Shown here: piece after piece, positions 34,355-43,065 of the stretch | Numbering within the stretch: position 1 is the stretch's first letter | How the letters are laid out: each line of letters starts with the position of its first letter | Assembly (NCBI GenBank): GCA_947165895.1 | Contig: CAMVCB010000001.1 | Coordinates: forward strand, 62,001-126,000 | Direction: 5' to 3' | DNA length: 64,000 bases | Source of the DNA: an uncultured Treponema sp. | Lineage (GTDB): Bacteria > Spirochaetota > Spirochaetia > Treponematales > Treponemataceae | Translations under genes and position numbers: made by a program | The notes under the pieces: model-generated | Seen by the model: only the letters and a program-made list of their open reading frames with translations | Database searches by the model: none | What the model was told of the DNA's origin: nothing

Positions 34355-35272
34355 TTAAGAACCAACAACTTCCTTTACAATGAATTTCGGACAATTATTC
34401 TGAGTAAGATATATCTGTCCAAGATATTTTCCAATTATTCCAAGTGAAACTAAAATCATTCCACCAAGAACCAGAAGTAAGATTACGAGGGTTGTCCATC
34501 CAGTAACATCTGCTCTGCCTGAAAAATATTCAATAACATAATAAACAGCAAGTCCAAGGCCTGCCAGTGCCGAAATCATACCGGCATAAAATGTCAGAAG
34601 CAGCGGCATGGTTGAAAAACCAAAGAGCATTCGAAGGAAAACCTTAATTGATTTAATAAGGTTGTAGTTTGATTTACCCATCTCACGCTTATGATGTTCA
34701 ATTGGAATCTGGGTAATATTTCTTGTAACCTGAAAAATCAAACCGTCGATATATGGGAAAAGATTATTGAACTTAATCATTTCTTCTACTACACCACGGC
34801 AGATGATTTTAAAAGGGCTTAAATAAATATTTTTTGGCTTATCAAGAGCAATCTCGCTGATTTTTCCGTTAAACCAGGAACCAAGATTTTTCCATAGCTT
34901 CTGTTTTTTAGAATCAAAATCAGCATAAACAACATCAAAGCCTTTTTTTGCTTCTTCGTAGAGTTTTAAAATATCATAAGGAGAATGCTGTAAATCATCA
35001 TCCATAATTACAACATAATTTCCTTTTGCGTAATTCAGCCCAGCAAGAATTGCTGAATCCTGACCGCCGTTTTTACGAAGAGTTATTCCCACAAGGTTAG
35101 GATTTTTTTCAGCTTCCTTTTTGATTTCATCCCAGCTGGAATCTTTTGAACAGTCATTTACCATAATCTGCTCATATTCAATTCCTTTTAGAGCATCGGC
35201 AATCTGACGGCTGATTTCTGCTACACATTCATGGCTGTTGTAAACTGGAATAACAATGCTGATTTCTTTCAT
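34355..35272 (-). CDS. Polyprenyl-phosphate glycosyltransferase, ArnC/DPM1-like
   Basis: GT2 enzyme of 305 aa that would load a sugar from a nucleotide donor onto undecaprenyl phosphate. The active site reads IVIPVYNSHECV, MVNDCSKDSSWDEI and VVIMDDDLQHSP near residues 85-100, and two membrane helices lie at the C-terminus (about 215-240 and 255-285). This arrangement matches ArnC and dolichol-phosphate mannose synthases. It is encoded 2 bp after wecE on the minus strand, so the sugar is probably the 4-amino-4,6-dideoxyhexose made by that enzyme. Confidence 0.85.
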   Translation of the reverse strand: MKEISIVIPVYNSHECVAEISRQIADALKGIEYEQIMVNDCSKDSSWDEIKKEAEKNPNLVGITLRKNGGQDSAILAGLNYAKGNYVVIMDDDLQHSPYDILKLYEEAKKGFDVVYADFDSKKQKLWKNLGSWFNGKISEIALDKPKNIYLSPFKIICRGVVEEMIKFNNLFPYIDGLIFQVTRNITQIPIEHHKREMGKSNYNLIKSIKVFLRMLFGFSTMPLLLTFYAGMISALAGLGLAVYYVIEYFSGRADVTGWTTLVILLLVLGGMILVSLGIIGKYLGQIYLTQNNCPKFIVKEVVGS

Positions 35273-35274
35273 TA

Positions 35275-36411
35275 TTAGCGGTCCTTATAAAAATCCTTTA
35301 CTGCCTTTATAACTTTATTCTGATCCTCGTTTGTAAGCTTATAATAAAGAGGAAGCCGGACAAGGCGTTCAGAATATGGAGTTGTAATTTCATCTTCACC
35401 GTCAAAGCGGCCAAATTTCAAACCGGCAGGTGCTGAATGAAGAGGAATATAGTGGAAAACAGCAAGAATATCATTTTCGCGAAGATATGAAATCAATGCA
35501 GTTCTTTCTTCAAGCGAACGTGTAATCAAATAGTACATATGAGCATTATGCTGGCAGCCTTCCGGGATAATCGGGAGTCTTAATTTTCCTTCATCTTCAA
35601 GAGTTTTAAACTCTTTGTTATAAAGATTCCAGATATTCATTCTGTCATTCTGGATTTCTTCTGCCATTTCAAGCTGAGCCCAGAGGTAGGCAGCATTCAT
35701 ATCACTTGGAAGATAGCTTGAACCGTAATCACGCCAGGTGTATTTATCAACTTGCCCACGAAGAAATTTACTTCTGTCTGTACCTTTTTCACGAATAATT
35801 TCAGCACGTTCAAAATCTTCGTTAACAGTATTTATTATAATTGCACCGCCTTCTCCCATAGAAAAATTCTTTGTTTCATGAAAAGAAAGACAGCCAAAAT
35901 CACCGATTGTACCAAGAGGTCGGCCTTTATAGAAAGAACATACAGCCTGAGCCGCATCTTCAACAACCTTAAGGTTATGACAGCGGGCAATGTCCATAAT
36001 TGTGTCCATTTCGCAGGCAACACCGGCATAGTGAACGGCACAGATTGCCTTTGTTTTTGGTGTAATTGCACGTTCAATTTTTGTTTCATCAAGATTCATT
36101 GTATCTTTGCGAACATCAACAAAAACGATTTTTGCTCCGCGCTGAACAAATGCGTCTGCGGTTGAACAGAAGGTGAAAGAAGGCATAATAACTTCATCGC
36201 CAGCTTGAATATCGCAAAGCAGAGCTGCCATTTCAAGTGCAGTAGTTCCGCTTGTTGTAAGAAGAACTTTGCTACCCTTAAGGCGTTCTTCAAACCATGC
36301 ATGACATTTTTTTGTAAAAGCTCCGTCACCACAAATCTTATGAGCAGTAATTGCTTCCTGAATATATTTTACTTCGTTACCAGTTACAGGCGGGATGTTA
36401 AAGTGAATCAT
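35275..36411 (-). CDS. wecE: dTDP-4-amino-4,6-dideoxygalactose transaminase
   Basis: PLP-dependent sugar aminotransferase of the DegT/DnrJ/EryC1 group, 378 aa. Long stretches match WecE (RffA) as I know it: ICGDGAFTKKCHAW, VLLTTSGTTALEMAALL, GDEVIMPSFTFCSTADAFV, VHYAGVACEMDTIM, and the PLP lysine in SFHETKNFSMGEGGA. It converts dTDP-4-keto-6-deoxyglucose and glutamate to dTDP-4-amino-4,6-dideoxygalactose (Fuc4N). It starts a two-gene minus-strand unit with an ArnC-like transferase. The precursor genes (rmlA, rmlB) are not in the window. Confidence 0.88.
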   Translation of the reverse strand: MIHFNIPPVTGNEVKYIQEAITAHKICGDGAFTKKCHAWFEERLKGSKVLLTTSGTTALEMAALLCDIQAGDEVIMPSFTFCSTADAFVQRGAKIVFVDVRKDTMNLDETKIERAITPKTKAICAVHYAGVACEMDTIMDIARCHNLKVVEDAAQAVCSFYKGRPLGTIGDFGCLSFHETKNFSMGEGGAIIINTVNEDFERAEIIREKGTDRSKFLRGQVDKYTWRDYGSSYLPSDMNAAYLWAQLEMAEEIQNDRMNIWNLYNKEFKTLEDEGKLRLPIIPEGCQHNAHMYYLITRSLEERTALISYLRENDILAVFHYIPLHSAPAGLKFGRFDGEDEITTPYSERLVRLPLYYKLTNEDQNKVIKAVKDFYKDR

Positions 36412-36495
36412 AGTTTAATAATATTATCATTTAAATGTTTTTTTTTCTATCAAATGATATTTTCAATTAGATTAAAAGCGTAAATTTATTCTATC

Positions 36496-36525
36496 TTGCA
36501 AGACTTTTCTAAAATAGTGTATTCT
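36496..36525 (+). promoter_or_regulatory. Promoter of the GT-C gene
   Basis: TTGCAA at 36496-36501, an 18-bp spacer, and TATTCT at 36520-36525. AAAGGGA lies 10 bp before the ATG at 36553. The 141-bp divergent gap to wecE holds nothing else recognised. Confidence 0.4.
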
Positions 36526-36552
36526 AAGAGTACATAAAGGGAATCAACTATA

Positions 36553-38340
36553 ATGACTAAAAAAAATCTTAATTATACATTTACTATATTTTCAATTTTA
36601 TGCTTCTTTATTTCAATTTTTTTATTTTTAATTAGATTCAATTATGATTTTTGTCTTAAGATTTTTAGTTGTATCAGAATCTTTAGGCCAGACTTAAATA
36701 TTTCAAAAATCAGTAAATTACATAGTTTTATTGAATGTAATATTTTTCTATTTTTTATATATGGGATTTCTTTTCTTATATTCAAACGATTATCCTTTGC
36801 TTCTGAAAATAATAATAAGTTCAAGTTTTTCTATTCACCTAAATTAATTTTAAATAATAAACAGAATCTATTTATATTAATAATTTTTTTACTGATAAGC
36901 ATTATTCGTTTCTATTGGATTTCACAAAAAAAAACTTTTCATATGGATGAACTTTATGGGATTTCCATTTTTCACTATAATGAATATGGTTTATGGAGCG
37001 GTAGGAATTTTGACAAACTGACAGCCTATACAGGTAAACAAATCAAAGATTTAATTCTTTTTGATAATGGCTCTGTAAAAGATACTATTAAAGATCTTGT
37101 ACACCTTTGGATTTACAACCGCGATACAGCTTACAATAATCTTTTTTTCATTATAAGTAGAATCTGGTATACAGGTTTCGAAACATCAGATTTCAAATCG
37201 ATATTCTGGCGTGCATCAATACTTAATTTTATATTTTTTGTATTTAGTTTTTATTATTTATTACTTACTATTAATTTACTTACAAAAAACACTGTTTTCA
37301 AACTTGTAATATTATTAGCTTCATTTATAAACCCTGCATCAATTGGATTATCAATATTTATTCGTTCTTATGCGCTTCAGGAAACCTTATTAATTTTATT
37401 TACATACCTTTTTGTTATGTATATAAAAGGACTTGAATCAGATATAGAATTAAACACTAAAACAAACTTTATAAAAACAACAATAGTTTTATGGCTCATA
37501 ATTAACTGTGATTATTTTTCAATGATCTATGTAGCAATTTTAGGACTTATTCTTATTATTTATACAATTAAAAATAAGAAATTTGATACTCTTTATTTAT
37601 TAATATGTTCTCTTCTTGCCGCACTTGTATTTTCAAAACTTCTATACCTAAACTGGGGAGTTGGCTTTTTCACAGGCAGAGGGAAAGAAAGTTTTTCTGT
37701 CTTATCATCTTTTTCAAACATATTTTTTGATTCTCTAAAAGATACGGCTATTATAATTTCAAATAGTTTTGTAAATATATTTTTCCTTTTTATAATCTCA
37801 CTATTAAATCTAATTATTTATATGAAAAAATATAAAAAGCTTGGGTCATTACCATGTATAATATTCATTTCCGCTTTTGCATGGTGTTACTTTGTAATTT
37901 TTCTTGCTCCTTATCATACTTTACGTTATATAGCATCAATATTTCCAATTCTTCTCATACCAATGTGTATTGAACAATCTAATTCAAAAATTATAAATAT
38001 TTCATTACCAGTTGTCTTTTTAGCATTTTCACTTAATCCAATAATAAAATGCCTTCCTATTAAATCAAATGCACAATATATTGAACACTTAGATGATACA
38101 GATGGAAGAATTTTTTCTTCAGAATTCATAGAAGATACAAATCATAAAGTATATATTGATAGAAATTCTTTATACACAGAAATATTGCCATATCTTGCAG
38201 ATGAACAAATATATTATTTTGTTGATTCACTTGAAGAACTTAAAAATTACGAACTTTCGGATGATTACTGTTACTATATAAAGTACGAAGATTCTGAACC
38301 TCATGAATTTATTCAATTAAAAATAAAAAATATTCCCTAG
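36553..38340 (+). CDS. GT-C membrane glycosyltransferase (PMT/ArnT-like layout)
   Basis: Integral membrane protein of 595 aa with about 10-12 helices and a C-terminal periplasmic tail. After the first helices comes HMDELYGISIFHYNEYGLW, matching the acidic D-E motif of the first outer loop in GT-C enzymes (PMT, ArnT) that use polyprenyl-phosphate sugars. It is A/T-rich. It follows wecE and the ArnC-like gene in the opposite direction and could transfer their sugar onto an outer glycan; this is inferred from position. The family is not identified beyond GT-C. Confidence 0.65.
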   Translation: MTKKNLNYTFTIFSILCFFISIFLFLIRFNYDFCLKIFSCIRIFRPDLNISKISKLHSFIECNIFLFFIYGISFLIFKRLSFASENNNKFKFFYSPKLILNNKQNLFILIIFLLISIIRFYWISQKKTFHMDELYGISIFHYNEYGLWSGRNFDKLTAYTGKQIKDLILFDNGSVKDTIKDLVHLWIYNRDTAYNNLFFIISRIWYTGFETSDFKSIFWRASILNFIFFVFSFYYLLLTINLLTKNTVFKLVILLASFINPASIGLSIFIRSYALQETLLILFTYLFVMYIKGLESDIELNTKTNFIKTTIVLWLIINCDYFSMIYVAILGLILIIYTIKNKKFDTLYLLICSLLAALVFSKLLYLNWGVGFFTGRGKESFSVLSSFSNIFFDSLKDTAIIISNSFVNIFFLFIISLLNLIIYMKKYKKLGSLPCIIFISAFAWCYFVIFLAPYHTLRYIASIFPILLIPMCIEQSNSKIINISLPVVFLAFSLNPIIKCLPIKSNAQYIEHLDDTDGRIFSSEFIEDTNHKVYIDRNSLYTEILPYLADEQIYYFVDSLEELKNYELSDDYCYYIKYEDSEPHEFIQLKIKNIP

Positions 38341-38422
38341 TAAGTGTTACTTTTTCTTTCATAAGGAATGTAAATTAGGTAATATTAAATAAATATTTGA
38401 TTATACAGTAATAGGAAGAATT

Positions 38423-39343
38423 ATGAATAAAATATCACTTATCGTTCCTTGTTATAACGAGGAATCAAACGTTGAACCATTTTATAATGCAATTGTACAG
38501 ACATTCACCTCTATTCCAGATTCTGATTTTGAACTTATGTTTGTAAATGATGGTTCAAAAGATAAGACCTTAGAAAAAATCGAAGAATTAAACCATAAAG
38601 ATAAACGCGTAAAATGCGTATCATTTGCCCGAAACTTTGGTAAGGAAGCTGCTCTTTTTGCAGGAATCCGAAATATTACAGGAGACTGTGCTGTAGTTTT
38701 AGATGCAGATTTACAGCATCCGCCTGCTGTTATGGTAGAAATGTATGCAAAATGGAAGGAAGGCTTTGAAGTTGTTGAAGGTGTAAAAACAGACCGTGGA
38801 AAAGAAGGACTATTTCATAAACTCTTTACAAAAGTCTTTTACGGAATGATCAGCAAGGCTGTAGGAATGGATATGAAAAATTCCAGTGACTACAAACTGC
38901 TTGATAAGAAAGTTATAGCAGAGCTTGCAAAATTGAAAGAAAGAAATACATTTTTCAGGGCTCTTTCTTTTTGGGTAGGATTTAAGAAAACTACAGTTTA
39001 TTATGAAGTTGCAGAACGTGTATCAGGAAGTTCAAAATGGTCTACAAAGTCTTTAATCAAATATGCAATTAATAATGTTATTTGTTTTAGTTATGCACCG
39101 CTTCATATTGTAACATTTCTAGGAAGTGTTTTTATTCTGATTGGACTTGGAATTGCCATTGATGCTGTAATCTCATACTTCAAAGGAATTTCAAACGACG
39201 GCTTTCCTACCCTTGTAATACTTCTATTACTTGGATTTGGAGCAATCATGCTTAGTCTTGGAATAATAGGTGTTTATATTGCACAGATTTATGATGAGAT
39301 TAAGGGGCGTCCGCAATACATTATTGGAAGAAAAATCGACTAA
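38423..39343 (+). CDS. GtrB-like polyprenyl-phosphate glycosyltransferase
   Basis: GT2 enzyme of 306 aa with a cytoplasmic GT-A domain (LIVPCYNEESNVEPFYN, FVNDGSKDKTLE, VVLDADLQHPPAVMV) and two C-terminal membrane helices (about 225-250 and 265-290), ending IAQIYDEIKGRPQYIIG. The layout matches GtrB, which makes undecaprenyl-phosphate glucose, and FlmF-type enzymes that load N-acetylhexosamine. AGGAAG precedes the ATG. It starts a three-gene set with a YdjC-like deacetylase and a GtrII-like transferase. The sugar is likely N-acetylated before the next step. Confidence 0.87.
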   Translation: MNKISLIVPCYNEESNVEPFYNAIVQTFTSIPDSDFELMFVNDGSKDKTLEKIEELNHKDKRVKCVSFARNFGKEAALFAGIRNITGDCAVVLDADLQHPPAVMVEMYAKWKEGFEVVEGVKTDRGKEGLFHKLFTKVFYGMISKAVGMDMKNSSDYKLLDKKVIAELAKLKERNTFFRALSFWVGFKKTTVYYEVAERVSGSSKWSTKSLIKYAINNVICFSYAPLHIVTFLGSVFILIGLGIAIDAVISYFKGISNDGFPTLVILLLLGFGAIMLSLGIIGVYIAQIYDEIKGRPQYIIGRKID

Positions 39344-39347
39344 AAAT

Positions 39348-40235
39348 ATGGAAAAAAAAGTTTTAAATATTCACGCAGATGATTATGCCCTTTCTCCAAA
39401 TTCTGATAAAGATATTCTAAATCTTTGTAAACTTGGAAAACTGGATAGCATAAGTATAATTCCAAATTTAGATATTTTTCAAAACAGTGTTTCTCAGTTT
39501 ATTACTGAAAAACAAAACTTTCCAAAAGAAATTAATGTTTCTGTTCATCTTAATGTAATGGAAGGTAAATGTTGTGCAGACAAAGATTCTCTTCCTGATT
39601 TAGTAAATGAACAGGGATTATTTACAGTTTCCTGGGGAAAACTTTTTATCTGGAATTATATTCCATGGAAAAAAAATATAATTAAACTTCAATTAAAAAA
39701 GGAAATATCAGCACAAATAAAAAAATGTATAGAAGCAAATATTATAACAGCTGATAAAATTCGTATTGACAGTCATCAGCATCCTCATATGATTCCTTTA
39801 TTTTTTGATTCGATTATTGAAGTCTTAGAGGAAGAAAAATTTCAGGCTGAGTATATAAGAAATACACAAGATCCATTAAGTTTCTATTTTATGTCAGGTG
39901 GTTTTAAAGACATTTCCATTTCAAATGTAATTAAATGTATCTTATTAAATCACTTCTCAAAACATGCAAGAAAAATATTAAAAAAGAGACAATTGCCTGT
40001 CAGTTATTTATGTGGAGTCTTTTTTAGTGGAAAAATGGATGCACGAATAGAAAAGTATATTCAAGCATTTATTAAAAACTCAAAAAAAAATAACTACATA
40101 ACTGAATTACTATTTCATCCAGGTTTGATGCTTTCTGAAGAAATTAATTACGAATTTACAAAAGCAGGTTTTAATGATTTTCACTTATCCGAAAATAGGG
40201 CAATAGAATATAAAGAGGTTTTGAAATATGAATAA
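39348..40235 (+). CDS. YdjC/ChbG-like carbohydrate deacetylase (possibly NaxD-like)
   Basis: Metal-dependent N-deacetylase of 295 aa. The metal motif is LNIHADDYALS at residues 6-16 (H-x-D-D form), DSHQHPHMIP carries the second histidines, and LFHPG is a late motif. A frame open from 39270 runs through the end of the previous gene; the ATG at 39348, 5 bp after that stop, is preferred. In Francisella, NaxD of this superfamily deacetylates undecaprenyl-phosphate N-acetylgalactosamine before transfer to lipid A. Its place between a GtrB-like and a GtrII-like gene fits the same logic. Confidence 0.82.
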   Translation: MEKKVLNIHADDYALSPNSDKDILNLCKLGKLDSISIIPNLDIFQNSVSQFITEKQNFPKEINVSVHLNVMEGKCCADKDSLPDLVNEQGLFTVSWGKLFIWNYIPWKKNIIKLQLKKEISAQIKKCIEANIITADKIRIDSHQHPHMIPLFFDSIIEVLEEEKFQAEYIRNTQDPLSFYFMSGGFKDISISNVIKCILLNHFSKHARKILKKRQLPVSYLCGVFFSGKMDARIEKYIQAFIKNSKKNNYITELLFHPGLMLSEEINYEFTKAGFNDFHLSENRAIEYKEVLKYE

Positions 40236-41988
40236 AAGAATAAAAAAATTATCAATTCTTATACTATCATGTTTAGCAGTTTTATGTCTCTTACCGGCAT
40301 TACTGCCACAAGTTCAAGATGCTGCAGTTTCATTTGTTGAAACACACAAAAATGATGATATAAATGATGTATTCTGGAAACAGCAGATGTTTGCATTTGC
40401 CTCTCTCGGAATTATTTTTATTGTTGTATTAGATTTAATTTTATTAACTGAAACGGGAAAAATTTTATTCTGCAAATTTATCAAAAAATTTGATGATATT
40501 TTCCAAAACATTCGAAAAAATAAAAAATATCTCTTTATATTAATCGGTTTATATTTTCTTGGTTATTTTTCAATAATAAGAGCAAATTTCTGGAATTATA
40601 CAATTGATGATTTGCACCGCCAGTTGGAAGGTTCAAGAGAATGGGTTAATTTCTATCGTTACTTTGCAGAAATTGGTTCAATTTTTATTCATACTTCTAT
40701 GAATATTTTTGATGTTGCACCTCTAACTCAACTTATTGCAATTGTAATCCTTGCATTTGCTTCTTTCTTTATCATAGGCATTTTTTCAGATAATAATTAT
40801 TCAATTAAACTTTGTATAAGTTCTTTGCCATTAGGACTCTTTCCATACTTCCTATCAAATTTTTCATACCGTTATGATGCCCCTTATATGGCATTATCTC
40901 TTTGTATAAGTATTATTCCATTCTTATTTATTGATGATTTACAGAATTATATAATCAGTTCTATTATTTGTAATTTTGTAATGTGTACATCATATCAGGC
41001 TTCCAGCGGTATTTATGTATTCATGGCAATTCTTGTATTCCTTAAATTATTGCTTATTGAAAAAGAATCAGCTGATAAACTATTTAAATTTACCTTATCA
41101 AGTATTCTCAGTTATGTATTTACTCTTATAATTTTTTCAATTTTATTTATTGAACAGGCAGAAGGTGGAAGTTATGTTGATGAGTCTGCTCATTTTTCTA
41201 TGATATTACCTAACACAGTTGAATACATTAAAACAATCATCGATGGCATCAGATTTACTCCTATTTTTATATTTTCAATTATAATTACAATTCTTTTTCT
41301 TTTTGCATGCTTTTCAACATCAAAAATTTCAAAATTACCGACAATCGTAGTTACTTTAGTTGCTTTAGTAATTTGTTACCCTCTTACTTTTGGTTCTTAT
41401 CTGGCACTGGGAAGAGCTGAATTTATTCCAAGAACATTTATTGGTATTGGCGTATTTATTTCTTGTCTGGCTGTTTTCTCATTAAGTTTAGTACAAAATA
41501 GCAAATCAAAATTAAAAACAATAATTACAGTATTTACATTCTGTTTATCATATTGCTGTGTTGCAGTTTCATATGCTTTTGGAAATGCACAATATTATCA
41601 GAAACAATATATTCATTTTAGAGGAACAATTCTTGCACAAGATCTTTCTGAATTAATAATTTCTCCTTCTGAAACTCTTGATATTACTTTCAACAATGAT
41701 ATTGGCTATACACCTCCTGTGGAAGTGTTAAAAAAAGACTATCCTTTTATTCAGGAAGCTATTGATAATGGTTTTTCAGGTGAGAGAGCTGCAAAATATA
41801 TTCTTGAATATTTAAATCTTGTTACCCTTACAGGAAGATCAAATAAAGTGGATTCAGATAAAGATTTGCCAGTATTGAAAGATAACGCATATCATACCAT
41901 CCAAGGAAAGGATAACAAATTTATTGTTACTCTAAAAAATCCTCAATATAAAGCAAATACATTTAGCAATTTTTCTAAAGAAGAATAA
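40228..41988 (+). CDS. GtrII-like membrane glucosyltransferase
   Basis: Membrane protein of 586 aa with about 11-12 helices. The first large outer loop carries NYTIDDLHRQLEGSREW and FYRYFAEIGSIFIHT, which I match to the GtrII (Glucos_trans_II) family of O-antigen modifying transferases; its D-D pair is the likely catalytic acid site. The start overlaps the deacetylase gene by eight bases. It would move the sugar from the polyprenyl carrier made upstream onto the growing surface glycan. The exact acceptor is unknown. Confidence 0.8.
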   Translation: MNKRIKKLSILILSCLAVLCLLPALLPQVQDAAVSFVETHKNDDINDVFWKQQMFAFASLGIIFIVVLDLILLTETGKILFCKFIKKFDDIFQNIRKNKKYLFILIGLYFLGYFSIIRANFWNYTIDDLHRQLEGSREWVNFYRYFAEIGSIFIHTSMNIFDVAPLTQLIAIVILAFASFFIIGIFSDNNYSIKLCISSLPLGLFPYFLSNFSYRYDAPYMALSLCISIIPFLFIDDLQNYIISSIICNFVMCTSYQASSGIYVFMAILVFLKLLLIEKESADKLFKFTLSSILSYVFTLIIFSILFIEQAEGGSYVDESAHFSMILPNTVEYIKTIIDGIRFTPIFIFSIIITILFLFACFSTSKISKLPTIVVTLVALVICYPLTFGSYLALGRAEFIPRTFIGIGVFISCLAVFSLSLVQNSKSKLKTIITVFTFCLSYCCVAVSYAFGNAQYYQKQYIHFRGTILAQDLSELIISPSETLDITFNNDIGYTPPVEVLKKDYPFIQEAIDNGFSGERAAKYILEYLNLVTLTGRSNKVDSDKDLPVLKDNAYHTIQGKDNKFIVTLKNPQYKANTFSNFSKEE

Positions 41989-41990
41989 AA

Positions 41991-43061
41991 ATGACATATT
42001 TAATTAACCCAAATTTTTTATGCCGCAGCCTAACTGGAATTGAACGTTTTGCATATGAAACCTGCCGTCGTCTTGATTTGCTTCTTACAGCTCAGGACGA
42101 TGTAAGGATTTTAGTTCCTTCAAATGCAAAAAACGTACCGGACTATAAAAATATAAAAATCATCAATACCAATAAAGCTCTTGAAAGTTTCCCCAATTGG
42201 GATTTATTAGAGTTTGCTTTCTGGTGTAAAAAGCTTAATGCCACAGGCATCAACTTTTCTAACACTGCCCCGCTTGGTAAACGCTGCGGAATAAGCTTTA
42301 TTCATGACATTTATGCAAAGGATTTTCCGCAGGATTTTTCTTCTAAAAAAGAAAAGCTTGTCCGCCTTTACAGCTGTTTTAATTATAGAAACATTGCAAA
42401 AAATGCGCAGAAAGTAGTTACAGTTTCTGATTTTTCAAAAGAACAGATTCAAAAGACATATAAAGTGCAGGCTGACCGCATCGAAGTTATTCCAAACGGC
42501 TGGGAGCATTTTAATTCAGTACAGGAAGAAGCCATTTCTGATGACGACGGATTTCTTACTCCAGGTACCTACTTTTTTATGCTGGGATCCCTTCAAAAGC
42601 GTAAAAACCTTGGCTGGATAGCCCGCTATGCAAAAGAACATGCTGACCAGAAGTTTGCAATAAGCGGAAAGGCTGTATCAGGCTTTGTTTCCGGAGACCT
42701 TTCAGAATTACAGAAGCTTTCGAATGTAAAGCTTCTTGGCTACGTAACAGACGGTCAGGTAAAGACCTTGATGAAAAACTGCCGCGCCTTTATTTTCCCA
42801 AGTTATTATGAAGGTTTTGGTATTCCTCCTCTTGAAGCCCTTTCTGTCGGAACAAAAATCATCGTTGGAAAAGCTGCCAGCCTGCCGGAGATTTACAAAA
42901 ATACCGCAGTTTACATAGATCCTTATAATACAGACTGCAATCTTGAAACACTTCTTTCTGAATTTGATACCACAAATTATGAGGAAAATGTTCAACAAGT
43001 TCTGTCTGAATACTCTTATGACAAAGCCGCACAAAAACTGTATAATATTTTAAAGGCTTAA
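41991..43061 (+). CDS. Glycosyltransferase family 4 (GT-B)
   Basis: Cytoplasmic GT-B enzyme of 356 aa. It has an N-terminal GxxR-type stretch (LTGIERFAYETCRRL), the C-terminal donor domain FFMLGSLQKRKNLGWI and the retaining-enzyme motif FPSYYEGFGIPPLEALSVG (E-x7-E form). It starts 2 bp after the GtrII-like gene and ends 4 bp before the first YidC-sulfatase fusion gene, so it is part of the same transcript. It resembles mannosyl- or fucosyltransferases in type, but the donor cannot be named. Confidence 0.88.
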   Translation: MTYLINPNFLCRSLTGIERFAYETCRRLDLLLTAQDDVRILVPSNAKNVPDYKNIKIINTNKALESFPNWDLLEFAFWCKKLNATGINFSNTAPLGKRCGISFIHDIYAKDFPQDFSSKKEKLVRLYSCFNYRNIAKNAQKVVTVSDFSKEQIQKTYKVQADRIEVIPNGWEHFNSVQEEAISDDDGFLTPGTYFFMLGSLQKRKNLGWIARYAKEHADQKFAISGKAVSGFVSGDLSELQKLSNVKLLGYVTDGQVKTLMKNCRAFIFPSYYEGFGIPPLEALSVGTKIIVGKAASLPEIYKNTAVYIDPYNTDCNLETLLSEFDTTNYEENVQQVLSEYSYDKAAQKLYNILKA

Positions 43062-43065
43062 TATT

